Source of the DNA: an uncultured Eubacteriales bacterium
GTDB lineage: Bacteria; Bacillota; Clostridia; TANB77; CAG-508
Reading direction: 5' to 3'
Assembly: GCA_948468315.1 (NCBI GenBank)
Contig: CAOKHL010000002.1
Coordinates: 1 to 64,000, forward strand
DNA: 64,000 bases
The notes under the pieces are model-generated. The model saw nothing but the letters and a program-made list of their open reading frames with translations, ran no database searches and was not told where the DNA came from. The position numbers and the translations under genes were made by a program. This document shows, in pieces, positions 49,420 through 58,636 of this stretch. Each line of letters begins with the position of its first letter. Position 1 is the first letter of the stretch.

Positions 49420-49431
49420 ATATATTTCCTC

Positions 49432-50695
49432 TTAATTTTCTTCAACTCGTTTTATTTTGGCCCCAAGGTTACGAAATTTTTGTTCAATATCTTCATAACC
49501 TCTATCAATATACTCTAAATTATATATTTCAGTTGTACCTTTTGCAATAATTCCAGCAACAATAAGAGCTGCGCCAGCACGTAAATCACATGCATAAACA
49601 GGAGCACCTTTTAATTCTTTTACACCTTCAAAAAAAGCAGTTTTTCCTTGTGAAGTTATTTTTGCACCCATTTTATTAAGTTCTTCTGTATATTGAAAAC
49701 GTGAGTCCCAAATACTTTCATTTATAATACTTGTTCCTTCTGCAATGGATAATAAAACTCCTATTTGTGATTGCATATCTGTTGGAAATCCTGGATAAGG
49801 CAAAGTTTTTATAGTAGCTTTTGTAGGTCTTTTATTATAGTAAACACGTATAGAATCACCATAATCTTCTACGCCTCCACCTACTTCACAAATTTTAGCA
49901 GTAATTGATTCTAAATGTTTTGTTATGCAGTTTTTTAGAGTAATATCACCTTTAGATGCAACTGCTGCAACCATAAAAGTACCTGCTTCAATTTGGTCAG
50001 GAACAATAGAATATGTTGCATTTCCTAATAGTTCTTTTACTCCAGTTACTTTTATTGTATCTGTTCCAGCACCTTTTATGTTTGCTCCCATGGTATTTAG
50101 GAAATTGGCCACATCAACAATATGAGGTTCTTTTGCTGCATTATCTATTATTGTAGTACCTTCAGCTAGTACACTTGCAAGCATAACATTTATTGTAGCA
50201 CCAACTGAAGAAATATCCATATATATAGATGTTCCTTTTAATTTTTTTGCTTTTGCTACTATCTTACCTTGGCTAATTTCAACATTTGCACCCAATCGCT
50301 CAAATCCTTTTATATGTTGGTCAATTGGTCTAGCACCTAATTTACATCCGACCAGGCATTCCAACGGTTGAGGAACCTTTTCTGCTTAATAAACTTCCTA
50401 AAAGATAGTAAGAAGCTCTAAATTTACTAGTCAAATCTAAAGGTGCTTCTGTTGTAGTAATGTTCCTTGTATCTATTGTTATTTCATTTTTGGAATTCCA
50501 ATTTATTTTTGCACCTAATTTTTCAAGTATTTCACAATATATTTTTACATCACTGATATTTGGTAAATTATTTATTGTACATATACCATTTATTAATAAT
50601 GCTGCTGGTAAAATTGCAACAGCCGCATTTTTAGCTCCACTTATTATTACTTCACCTTTTAAAGGAGTTCCACCTGTTATTACTAATTTTTCCAA
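49432..50695 (-). CDS. murA: UDP-N-acetylglucosamine 1-carboxyvinyltransferase MurA (needs +1 recoding)
   Basis: MurA makes the first committed step of peptidoglycan synthesis, adding enolpyruvate to UDP-GlcNAc. The 420-residue product starts [22 protein letters not shown] at the N-terminus. An extra C at 50350 makes CGG in frame; skipping it reads [15 protein letters not shown], whose Cys117 is the catalytic residue of the mobile loop. Straight reading ends one codon after CGG. Since murA is normally essential, shifting must be efficient unless a second murA exists elsewhere. No upstream paralogue is visible here. Confidence 0.93.
50347..50350 (-). other. In-frame CGG(A) +1 recoding site in murA
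   Basis: On the minus strand GGT CGG A; skipping the C (plus-strand G50350) gives GGA TGT, Gly116-Cys117, directly at the catalytic cysteine. Confidence 0.9.
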
Positions 50696-50810
50696 TTATA
50701 TACCCCCAAAAAATTATATCTTTTTTTACTTTTTTACTTATGTAATATATCATAAAGTTTTTAGTTTTACAACTATTTTTTGAAATATTTTGAAGTTGTA
50801 GGGGATTGGA

Positions 50811-51476
50811 CTACTTTTTTGCTGTTAAAAAATTATTATGTGTGAAAAACTCAATTAATTTAAATTTGAAACTTATTGAAGGACTATCTGTATCTGATAT
50901 TATTTTGTATTCTTCATCATTTAAATTTTCTTGTAATGTTTCTTTAGATTCTTCAGGAACTACACCAGATGTAACATCTATAAAACAAAGAGATGGATAA
51001 AGTACACACCACCAATTCTGACCTGATGAGTTACCTAATTTAACTTTTAATGCATCATAATAGCCAGAAGGAAATGATATATCTGCATATGTTTTAGTTG
51101 GAAATTCAAAATTCCCTAATTCAACAGAAGCAGTATATGAAAATCCGTTATCTTTTATTGTTTGATTTGCTATATCTGTAAAATCTGAAATATGATTAGA
51201 AACTACTTTTATAGTTTCTTCTTTTGAAGAACAATTAGAACAAATAGAATTCATATATTGAATTAAATTATCTCTTACAATATATTTTAAATTTTGATCT
51301 TCTTCAGAGTCACTATTAGCAATCACATGTAACCTAAATACACTTTTTTGTAAATCATTTGAAACTTGCGCTGCATATGAAAAGGCATTTATAAAGATAT
51401 ATAAACTAAATAATATAACTAATAAAACAATTTCTTTAAATTTTCTATTGTGTATAAAATTAATAATTTTTTTCAT
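50811..51476 (-). CDS. spoIIR: Stage II sporulation protein R
   Basis: SpoIIR is made in the forespore and signals across the septum to start sigma-E processing by SpoIIGA. The 221-residue protein has an N-terminal export helix (about residues 15-33), FRLHVIANSDSEEDQNLKY with the conserved HVIANSD, then FPTKTYADISFPSGYYDALKVKLG and NWWCVLYPSLCFID, all typical of SpoIIR. ATG 51476 follows GGAGGA. It shares the strand with murA, 115 bases upstream of it. Confidence 0.95.
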   Translation of the reverse strand: MKKIINFIHNRKFKEIVLLVILFSLYIFINAFSYAAQVSNDLQKSVFRLHVIANSDSEEDQNLKYIVRDNLIQYMNSICSNCSSKEETIKVVSNHISDFTDIANQTIKDNGFSYTASVELGNFEFPTKTYADISFPSGYYDALKVKLGNSSGQNWWCVLYPSLCFIDVTSGVVPEESKETLQENLNDEEYKIISDTDSPSISFKFKLIEFFTHNNFLTAKK

Positions 51477-51651
51477 AAGAATTCCTCCATTAACAATTTA
51501 TTCTTTGTAATTATTTGCAAAAGATAATAAAAATATACAATTTAGCTAGATTTTTTTAATTGTCGAAAAATGTCAATGAAATTTAAATGAAATATTATTG
51601 ACATATTTTTGAAATAATGGTAAAATTTTCCAAAACGAAAGGATGATGTAT

Positions 51652-52095
51652 ATGATTACAAAAGAACATGAAATAAAAAAGTACTGTTGTTTCTATGCAA
51701 GTGAATATCATTTAGAAATGATATTATTGCCATATATAAAAAATAATATAGATAAAACAAAATTTGTTATTTTGACAGAGGACAACTTATCAGAGAGCAT
51801 GAAAACATTATTAGATAGAACAAACTTAGATACAAATGAGAAAAATAAAATATTAGCTCTGGATTGGAATTGTAAGGAGTTTGAAGAATTTTCTAATTAT
51901 GATTTTAATAAATCTACAATTATAATAAATGGAAGTAATAATTATATTGAAAAAGCTAATGAGAAAATAGAAAAGAAGGGAATACAAAAAGTAAATGTTA
52001 TAGATTGTTATAATATTAATGAGAAGAGCCTGAAAGTAATGAAAATACAGGAAAAATATGATGATATATTAAATACTCAAAGTTTACAAAAATAA
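51652..52095 (+). CDS. Hypothetical cytosolic protein
   Basis: I do not recognise this 147-residue alpha/beta protein. It has no signal peptide. It begins with KEHEIKKYCCFYASEYHLEMILLPYI and contains strand-like segments FVILTED, NKILALDWN and STIIINGS, a pattern like a small Rossmann-type domain. I start at ATG 51652, nine bases after AAAGG; two closer ATGs are too near the ribosome site. It faces away from spoIIR and could be spore-related, but nothing in the sequence proves it. Confidence 0.6.
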   Translation: MITKEHEIKKYCCFYASEYHLEMILLPYIKNNIDKTKFVILTEDNLSESMKTLLDRTNLDTNEKNKILALDWNCKEFEEFSNYDFNKSTIIINGSNNYIEKANEKIEKKGIQKVNVIDCYNINEKSLKVMKIQEKYDDILNTQSLQK

Positions 52096-52212
52096 AAAAT
52101 TACTTAAAAGTATTGATAAAAATAAAAAAAGGGTGTATAAATATATAATATTACTAAATTTTTATCTATTTCAATTAATACTAATTGATTTATTTTTAGG
52201 GAGGAAAAAAAT

Positions 52213-53451
52213 ATGGAATATGACATAGAAGAGATGAAACGTAAACTAAAGAAATATGGACAAGAACATCTATTAAATTTTTATGATACTTTAGAAGAAA
52301 AAAAGCAAAAAAGACTACTTGAACAAATAGAAGGAATTGATTTTGAACTTATAAATAGTTTATATAATAAAACAAAAAATGAAAATATCCATGAAGAAGT
52401 AGATGTAAAACCAATTGAATTTATAGATAAATATAAATTAAATGGTGATTACAAATATTATGAAGAGATAGGGAAAAAGGCAATTAGAGAAGGAAAATTA
52501 GCAGCTGTTACTATGGCAGGAGGACAAGGAACAAGACTAGGACATAATGGACCAAAAGGAACATTTGATATCGGATTAGATTCACATAAATCTTTATTCG
52601 AACTTTTATGTGATTATTTAAAAACAGAATCAAATAAATATGGTGTTAATATACCATGGTTTATAATGACAAGTAGAGAAAATAATAATGATACAATTGA
52701 ATTTTTTAAGAAAAATAAATACTTTGGATATGAGAAAAATATATATTTCTTTATCCAAGGTCAACTTCCAATGGTAGATACAGAAGGAAAAATATTAATT
52801 GGGGAAGATGGTTTAATAAAAGAAGCAGCTGATGGTCATGGTGGAGTATATGAATCATTATTAAAGAGTGGAATGACAGATAAAATGAAAGAACTTGGTA
52901 TAGAATGGGTATTTATTGGTGGAGTAGACAATTGTTTAGTAAAAATGGTAGATCCTGTACTTATGGGAATTGCAATAGATAAAAATGTTACTGCTGCTGG
53001 AAAATCTGTTGTAAAAGACAATCCATATGAAAAAGTTGGAGCATTTTGCAAGAAAAATGGCAAACCAAGTGTGGTAGAGTATTCTGAGATGACAAAACAA
53101 ATGGCAGAAGCAACTGATGAAAATGGAGAGTTATTATATGGAGAGTCACATATTTTATGCAATTTATTTAATATATCAGCAATAGAAAGAATGGGAAGAG
53201 AACCATTACCATATCACTCAGCATTTAAAAAGGCTACATATATTGATAAAGATGGAAACAAGATTGTTCCAGATAGCCCAAATGCATATAAATTTGAAGC
53301 ATTTTTATTTGATGCTTTTGGAGAAGTAGATGATATGGCAATCCTAAGAGTTAAAAGAGAAGAAGAATTTGCACCAGTTAAAAATGCAAGTGGTGTAGAT
53401 AGTCCAGAAACAGCTAGAAAGTTGTATAATGATTTTTATAAATTAAGTTAA
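52213..53451 (+). CDS. UDPGP-family nucleotidyltransferase (UDP-sugar pyrophosphorylase)
   Basis: This 412-residue enzyme makes a UDP-sugar from UTP and a sugar-1-phosphate. It has the nucleotide-binding signature AAVTMAGGQGTRLG with Gly-rich loop (about residues 97-110), PKGTFDIGL, WFIMTSREN, FFIQGQLPMVD and the VFIGGVDNCLVKMVDP metal-binding block. This is the eukaryote-type UDPGP family, also used by bacterial UDP-GlcNAc pyrophosphorylases, so substrate (glucose or N-acetylglucosamine) is open. The phosphohexomutase encoded next would supply the sugar-1-phosphate. Confidence 0.9.
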   Translation: MEYDIEEMKRKLKKYGQEHLLNFYDTLEEKKQKRLLEQIEGIDFELINSLYNKTKNENIHEEVDVKPIEFIDKYKLNGDYKYYEEIGKKAIREGKLAAVTMAGGQGTRLGHNGPKGTFDIGLDSHKSLFELLCDYLKTESNKYGVNIPWFIMTSRENNNDTIEFFKKNKYFGYEKNIYFFIQGQLPMVDTEGKILIGEDGLIKEAADGHGGVYESLLKSGMTDKMKELGIEWVFIGGVDNCLVKMVDPVLMGIAIDKNVTAAGKSVVKDNPYEKVGAFCKKNGKPSVVEYSEMTKQMAEATDENGELLYGESHILCNLFNISAIERMGREPLPYHSAFKKATYIDKDGNKIVPDSPNAYKFEAFLFDAFGEVDDMAILRVKREEEFAPVKNASGVDSPETARKLYNDFYKLS

Positions 53452-53453
53452 TC

Positions 53454-53495
53454 AAAAATGCAAGTAAGAACGTAAATTCTTATTTGCATTTTTTG
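53454..53495 (+). terminator. Terminator between pyrophosphorylase and mutase genes
   Basis: AAAAATGCAAGTAAGAA (53454-53470) pairs with TTCTTATTTGCATTTTT (53477-53493), followed by T. Confidence 0.85.
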
Positions 53496-53611
53496 AATTT
53501 TTATATAAATATTCAAATGTAATATATGTTAGAATGATTTTTAGTTTGTTATTTACTTATTTTAAATTTTATGATAATATGCAATTATAAAAAATACAAG
53601 GAGGTATTCAC

Positions 53612-55339
53612 ATGGATTACTTAAAAGAATATAAAAAATGGTGTGAAAGTGATGAATTTGCTGAAGAAACAAAACAAGAATTATTAAAAATAAAAGACAA
53701 TGAAAAGGAAATAGAAGACAGATTTTATAAAGAGTTAGAATTTGGAACAGCAGGATTAAGAGGAATAATAGGGGCAGGAACAAACAGAATGAATAAATAC
53801 ATCGTTGGAAAAGCAACACAAGGATTAGCAAATTATATATTAAAAAGGGGAACACAAGAAAAAGGAGTTGCAATAAGTTTTGACTCAAGACATATGTCTC
53901 CTGAATTTAGTAAGCAAACAGCATTAGTATTAAATGCAAATGGAATAAAAACATATATATTTGACCATTTAAGACCAGTCCCTGAACTTTCATTTGCCGT
54001 AAGAGAACTTGGATGTACAGCAGGTATTATGATAACAGCAAGCCATAATAAACCAGCTTATAATGGATATAAAGTTTATTGGGATGATGGTTCACAAATT
54101 ATAAGCCCAGTAGATAAAGATATTATGAGTGAAGTTCAAGCAATTACAGATTATAAAGTAATTAAGGAAATTCCTATAGAAGAAGCAAAACAAAAAGGAT
54201 TATATAATGTAATTGGGAAAGAAATAGATGACAAATATATAAATGAATTAAAATCAAGAGTATTAAACCCAGATGTTGTAAAAGTTCAAGGCGAAAAGAT
54301 AAAAGTTGTTTATACACCTCTTCATGGAGCAGGAAATGAGATGGTACAAAGGATTTTAAAAGAAATAGGACTTAAAAATGTTTATGTAGTACCAGAACAA
54401 GAAAAACCTGATGGAAATTTCCCAACAGTAGATTATCCAAATCCAGAAGCCAAAGAAGCATTCAAAATGGCTTTAGATTTAGCAACCAAAGTAGATGCAG
54501 ATATAGTCCTAGCAACAGACCCTGATGCAGATAGACTTGGAATTTATGCTAAAGATAGTAAAACAGGAAAATATATAGATTATACAGGAAATATGTCAGC
54601 ATTACTTATTGCAGAATATAGAATTTCTGAAATGAAGAAAAAAGGAATACTTCCTAAAAAAGGAATGTTTATTTCAACAATTGTATCATCAAACTTAGCA
54701 AAAGCAATTGCAAATGAATACAATTTAGATTTTAGAGAAGTATTAACAGGATTTAAAAATATTGGAGAACAAATAAAAATAGAAGAGCAAAAAGACAATG
54801 GCAAAAAATATGTATTTGGATTTGAGGAAAGTTATGGATGTTTAATTGGAGATTATGCAAGAGACAAAGATGGAATTTCCGCAGTTATGAGTCTTTGCGA
54901 AGCAGCTTGTTACTATATGTCTAAGGGAGAAACTTTATGGGATCAAATGATAAATATATATGAAAAATATGGATACTACAAAGAAGCACAAGTTTCAATA
55001 GTTTTAGAAGGTTCAGAAGGTGCTCAGAAAATAAAAGAAATGATGGAAAACATGAGAAGTAATTTACCAGAAAAAATAGGTAATTACAAAGTTTTGAAAT
55101 TTAAAGATATAAAACTAGATATTGTAAAAGACTTAATAACAGGAGAAGAAACTAAAACAGGACTTCCAACATCAAATGTTCTATATTATGAACTTGAAAA
55201 TGATGCTTGGTGCTGTGTAAGACCATCCGGAACAGAGCCTAAGATTAAGCTTTATATGGGAGTAAAAGCTAACACAATGGATAAATCAGAAGAAGATTTA
55301 GAAAATTTAAAAGAAGCTATGAAAGCAATTGTTAAGTAA
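53612..55339 (+). CDS. Alpha-phosphohexomutase (phosphoglucomutase type)
   Basis: This 575-residue enzyme interconverts hexose 1- and 6-phosphates. The active-site phosphoserine loop TASHNKPAYNGYK lies at about residue 143. The metal loop DPDADRLG follows, then the sugar loop GFEESYGCLIGDYARDKDG and the phosphate loop RPSGTEPKIKLY. Length and motifs match the PgcA-type phosphoglucomutase/phosphomannomutase subfamily. ATG 53612 follows AAGGAGG. It is preceded by a UDP-sugar pyrophosphorylase gene, making a short UDP-sugar route. Confidence 0.93.
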   Translation: MDYLKEYKKWCESDEFAEETKQELLKIKDNEKEIEDRFYKELEFGTAGLRGIIGAGTNRMNKYIVGKATQGLANYILKRGTQEKGVAISFDSRHMSPEFSKQTALVLNANGIKTYIFDHLRPVPELSFAVRELGCTAGIMITASHNKPAYNGYKVYWDDGSQIISPVDKDIMSEVQAITDYKVIKEIPIEEAKQKGLYNVIGKEIDDKYINELKSRVLNPDVVKVQGEKIKVVYTPLHGAGNEMVQRILKEIGLKNVYVVPEQEKPDGNFPTVDYPNPEAKEAFKMALDLATKVDADIVLATDPDADRLGIYAKDSKTGKYIDYTGNMSALLIAEYRISEMKKKGILPKKGMFISTIVSSNLAKAIANEYNLDFREVLTGFKNIGEQIKIEEQKDNGKKYVFGFEESYGCLIGDYARDKDGISAVMSLCEAACYYMSKGETLWDQMINIYEKYGYYKEAQVSIVLEGSEGAQKIKEMMENMRSNLPEKIGNYKVLKFKDIKLDIVKDLITGEETKTGLPTSNVLYYELENDAWCCVRPSGTEPKIKLYMGVKANTMDKSEEDLENLKEAMKAIVK

Positions 55340-55412
55340 TTCCCTATTAGGTGCCGGTTCTTTTTTAGAGAATTAGCAATTCCCTAAAAAAGAACCGGTA
55401 CTGGGCAGGGAA
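55340..55412. repeat. 73-bp near-palindrome, MITE- or REP-like
   Basis: Two 35-base arms (55340-55374 and 55378-55412) are inverted around AGC. Both carry GGTTCTTTTTTAG or its complement. The arms begin right at the mutase stop codon and contain CCGGT cores that are GC-richer than the surroundings. T and A runs lie inside the stem, unlike a normal terminator, so a dispersed palindromic repeat is as likely as a transcription stop. Confidence 0.75.
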
Positions 55413-55418
55413 AACTGA

Positions 55419-55447
55419 TTGACTTTTTAGGCAATAGTTGATATAAT
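55419..55447 (+). promoter_or_regulatory. Promoter of tRNA-Arg(CCU)
   Basis: TTGACT (55419-55424), 17 bases, TATAAT (55442-55447), ending 12 bases before the tRNA. Confidence 0.75.
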
Positions 55448-55459
55448 AAATTAAGTTAT

Positions 55460-55535
55460 GTTCCTATAGCTCAGCAGGATAGAGCACCCGCCTCCTAAGC
55501 GGGCGATTGTGGTTCGAGTCCGCATAGGAACACCA
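55460..55535 (+). tRNA. tRNA-Arg(CCU)
   Basis: The acceptor GTTCCTA pairs with TAGGAAC. Anticodon stem CCCGC/GCGGG holds the loop CTCCTAA, giving anticodon CCU (reads AGG). The T-arm has GGTTCGAGTCC, and CCA is encoded. No tRNA able to read CGG is seen in this window. Confidence 0.96.
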
Positions 55536-55569
55536 TTTTATTTTAAGTACTCTAAAGGAGACTAAAAAA

Positions 55570-56052
55570 TTGGATATAAACGAAAAATTTATGAAAGAAG
55601 CTCTAAAGGAAGCCAAAAAAGCATATAACAAATTAGAAGTCCCAGTAGGAGCAGTAATAGTTAAGGATGGGAAAATTATAGCTAGAGCACATAATCAAAA
55701 AGAAACCAAATTAGATACAACAAACCATGCAGAGATTTTGGCAATACAAAAAGCTAGTAAAAAGCTAAATTCATGGAGATTGATAGATTGTGAAATGTAT
55801 GTAACATTAGAACCATGTTCAATGTGTGCAGGAGCAATTCTAAATTCTAGAATAAAAAAAGTATATATAGGCGCATCAGATGAAAAGACAGGTGCCGTAG
55901 GGTCTGTATTAAATTTATTTACAGATTATAAATTTAATCATAAAGTTTTATATGAAAAGGGAATACTAGAAAGCAATTGTAAAGATATATTACAGGAATT
56001 TTTTAAAGAATTGAGAAAGGCAAAAATAGAAGAAAAAGAAGGAGCTAAATAA
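55570..56052 (+). CDS. tadA: tRNA adenosine-34 deaminase TadA
   Basis: TadA converts A34 to inosine in tRNA-Arg(ACG), which lets it read CGU, CGC and CGA but not CGG. The 160-residue protein has the zinc-dependent deaminase motifs NHAEILAI (His-Ala-Glu) and EPCSMCAGAI (Pro-Cys-x-x-Cys). It uses a TTG start at 55570 after AAAGGAGA. Its stop overlaps the next gene's ATG by one base. The tadA-ffs-dnaX order is typical of Firmicutes. Its specificity is relevant to why CGG may be a hungry codon here. Confidence 0.94.
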   Translation: MDINEKFMKEALKEAKKAYNKLEVPVGAVIVKDGKIIARAHNQKETKLDTTNHAEILAIQKASKKLNSWRLIDCEMYVTLEPCSMCAGAILNSRIKKVYIGASDEKTGAVGSVLNLFTDYKFNHKVLYEKGILESNCKDILQEFFKELRKAKIEEKEGAK

Positions 56053-56804
56053 TGGCAAGTCAGAGATTAAGTAAGAAGATGTTTAATATTTGTATTGTAT
56101 GTATAATAATAGTAGTAATTATTTTTATAGCAATAATGCTTATATTAAATTATGATGTAAATGGAGAAGCCAATATGCCTTTTGAAGTTTCAAAAATATC
56201 TGTGATATCCACAGTTGATGGAAAAGATGTGGAAAACTCTCAGCATAAATGGGAAATAAATGTTATTCAAAACAATGATATTTATATTTATGTAGAAAAA
56301 AATAAACAATATAGAAAGCAAGAGACAATAGCATCTGTAAAAATAGATAATTTTGAAATAAAACAGACTTCAAAGATTGGAGAAATAAAAATTTACAAAC
56401 CTACAACAAGTGATACATCACTTTTTCAAAATCTAGATGAAAATATAATTGACAAATTAGAGTTTGCAGGTTCAAAATCAACAAACACTAAAAAACTTGA
56501 AATTTCTAACCAAGGTGGAGTTTTAAATTTTAGATGTGCAAACAATAATATTGGAACATATATATCTGATGATGATGCAGAAATAAATTATAATAAATTA
56601 ATAACAAAATTAAATTTAAATGAGCAAGATTTAATAGCAAAACTTACATTTAATATAACAATAACTTTAGATTCTGGGAAAGTATTTAAAGCTGAAAATA
56701 TAGAAATAGAAATTCCAAATGAAAATGTAGTGAGTGAGGGAACAGTAGGCAAGGAATATACTAATAAATTACAAGACATTGTTTTCAAAAGAATAGAAAA
56801 TTAA
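56052..56804 (+). CDS. Hypothetical membrane-anchored extracytoplasmic protein
   Basis: This 250-residue protein of unknown family has one N-terminal membrane helix (IVCIIIVVIIFIAIMLIL, about residues 16-34) and an outer part rich in beta-strand-like segments (VSKISVISTVDGKD, DIYIYVEKN, NQGGVLNFRCANN). It overlaps tadA by one base, so the two are translated together. No enzyme motif is seen. Confidence 0.7.
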   Translation: MASQRLSKKMFNICIVCIIIVVIIFIAIMLILNYDVNGEANMPFEVSKISVISTVDGKDVENSQHKWEINVIQNNDIYIYVEKNKQYRKQETIASVKIDNFEIKQTSKIGEIKIYKPTTSDTSLFQNLDENIIDKLEFAGSKSTNTKKLEISNQGGVLNFRCANNNIGTYISDDDAEINYNKLITKLNLNEQDLIAKLTFNITITLDSGKVFKAENIEIEIPNENVVSEGTVGKEYTNKLQDIVFKRIEN

Positions 56805-56816
56805 GTAAAAAAGTAC

Positions 56817-56845
56817 TTGCCAAAACAGAAAATAAGTTATATAAT
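56817..56845 (+). promoter_or_regulatory. Promoter of the SRP RNA gene
   Basis: TTGCCA (56817-56822), 17 bases, TATAAT (56840-56845). Confidence 0.65.
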
Positions 56846-56867
56846 GCAAATGGTATGAAATTAAATT

Positions 56868-56966
56868 CTTGTATGGAGGGCATCCAATAAAAGCCTACGA
56901 ACCTTGTCAGGTCCGGAAGGAAGCAGCAATAAGTAGATACTTTTATGTGGAATGCTTTCCATAGAG
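56868..56966 (+). ncRNA. ffs: Signal recognition particle RNA (small bacterial type)
   Basis: The universally conserved apical loop GTCAGGTCCGGAAGGAAGCA is present. The flanking arms pair over a long helix (TGGAGGGCATCCAATAAAAG with TTTTATGTGGAATGCTTTCCA). Length is about 100 bases, so the Alu domain is absent. Ends are approximate. It lies between tadA and dnaX, the standard position. Confidence 0.92.
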
Positions 56967-57013
56967 GGATTTAGTATCACACCATTTTTATTTTAAATTC
57001 TAGGAGGTGTAAA

Positions 57014-58618
57014 ATGGGGTATACAGCTCTTTATAGAAAATTTAGACCTATAAAATTTTCAGAAATAGTAGGACAAGAACATATAAAAAAGACATTAAAA
57101 AATCAATTAATATCAGATAGAGTAGGACATGCCTATTTATTTAATGGTGGAAGAGGAACAGGAAAAACAACAACAGCAAAAATACTAGCAAGAGCCGTGA
57201 ACTGTTTAAACCCTAAGGATGGGGAGCCTTGTAATGAATGTGAAATTTGTAAGGGGGCGCTTTCAGGGTCACTTACAGACATAATAGAAATGGATGCTGC
57301 ATCAAACAATAGTGTTGAAGATGTAAGAAGTATAAGAGAAGCAGTTAACTTTTTACCAACAAAGGCAAAATATAGGGTATACATTATAGATGAGGTTCAT
57401 ATGTTATCAACAGGGGCATTTAATGCATTATTAAAAACATTAGAAGAACCACCAGAACATGTAAAATTTATATTAGCAACAACTGAACCACAGAAATTAC
57501 CTGCAACAATTTTATCAAGATGTCAAAGATTTGACTTTAAAAGGATATCAGATGAAGATATAGTAAAAGACTTAAGATTTGTATGCAAAGAAAGTGATAT
57601 AAAAATAACTGACGAAGCATTAAATTTAATTGCAGTGCTTGCGGAAGGTGGAATGAGAGATGCTTTATCAATTTTAGAAAGGTGTAATCAAGAAGGCACT
57701 GATGAGATTAATGAGGATAAAGTAAAAGACTTAGTTGGAATTCCCAAAACAGTATTTATAAACAAAATTGTTGATTCAGTAATTAATGAAAATGTGGAAG
57801 AAACTCTAAATACACTGCAAGAGGTAATAAATGAAGGAAAAGACATAAATAATTTAGTTTGGGAAATTATTAAATACATAAAAGATATACTTTTATATAA
57901 ATCTACTGGAAAAACGGAGATTTATAATCAGGAAGAAATTGAAAATATAAAGAAAATATCAGATAAAATTTCTAAACAAGAATTAATTAATTTGATATGT
58001 GAATTATCAGAAATAGAAAATAGTATGAAAATATCTACACAAAAAGCAATCATTTTACAAACAGGATTAATAAAATTGTGTAATAAACAGGAGATTAGCA
58101 CAAAAACTACTAACATAGAAGGTGAAATGACTAAAAATTCTGATTTAGAAAGAAGAGTTACAAAAATCGAAAATTTTTTACGAGCTAGTAATTTTGCAAA
58201 AGCAGGAGATTCAAAACCTAAATATTCTGTACAAACAAGCAATGTTAACCTTGATGAAACAAATGTAGTAGAGCAAAAGCCAAAGTATCAAGGGAAGACA
58301 CAGGATTACTGGCCAAAACTTGTAGAAGATTTTAAAACAAATGGGAAAATGTTTATGTATATAAATTTAGCTGGAACGATTGCTAGAGAAGTAAATGATA
58401 TGACATTAGAAATAGAATTCCCAAATGGTATGAATAATGTTGCGAAAGAGTTTTTATCTAGACCAGATACAAAACAGAACTTAAGAGAAACAATTCATTT
58501 AGCTTGTGGAAAAGAGATGCAGATTAGGTTTGCAGATGACAAAGGAAAAAGTGAAAAAAGTGAAAATGAGTTTGAAAAGTTTATTGAAACAAATGATTTA
58601 CCATTTAATATAATTTAA
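57014..58618 (+). CDS. dnaX: DNA polymerase III subunit gamma/tau
   Basis: DnaX is the clamp-loader ATPase subunit. The 534-residue protein has Walker A (NGGRGTGKTTTAKILA, about residue 44), a four-cysteine zinc module (CLNPKDGEPCNECEIC), Walker B (VYIIDEVHML) and the sensor motif ILSRCQRFDFK. A C-terminal region (about 370-534) carries the tau-type part, including DYWPKLVEDFK. ATG 57014 follows AGGAGGT. ybaB and recR follow in the usual order. Confidence 0.96.
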   Translation: MGYTALYRKFRPIKFSEIVGQEHIKKTLKNQLISDRVGHAYLFNGGRGTGKTTTAKILARAVNCLNPKDGEPCNECEICKGALSGSLTDIIEMDAASNNSVEDVRSIREAVNFLPTKAKYRVYIIDEVHMLSTGAFNALLKTLEEPPEHVKFILATTEPQKLPATILSRCQRFDFKRISDEDIVKDLRFVCKESDIKITDEALNLIAVLAEGGMRDALSILERCNQEGTDEINEDKVKDLVGIPKTVFINKIVDSVINENVEETLNTLQEVINEGKDINNLVWEIIKYIKDILLYKSTGKTEIYNQEEIENIKKISDKISKQELINLICELSEIENSMKISTQKAIILQTGLIKLCNKQEISTKTTNIEGEMTKNSDLERRVTKIENFLRASNFAKAGDSKPKYSVQTSNVNLDETNVVEQKPKYQGKTQDYWPKLVEDFKTNGKMFMYINLAGTIAREVNDMTLEIEFPNGMNNVAKEFLSRPDTKQNLRETIHLACGKEMQIRFADDKGKSEKSENEFEKFIETNDLPFNII

Positions 58619-58636
58619 TTGAAAGGAGTTTTTAAA

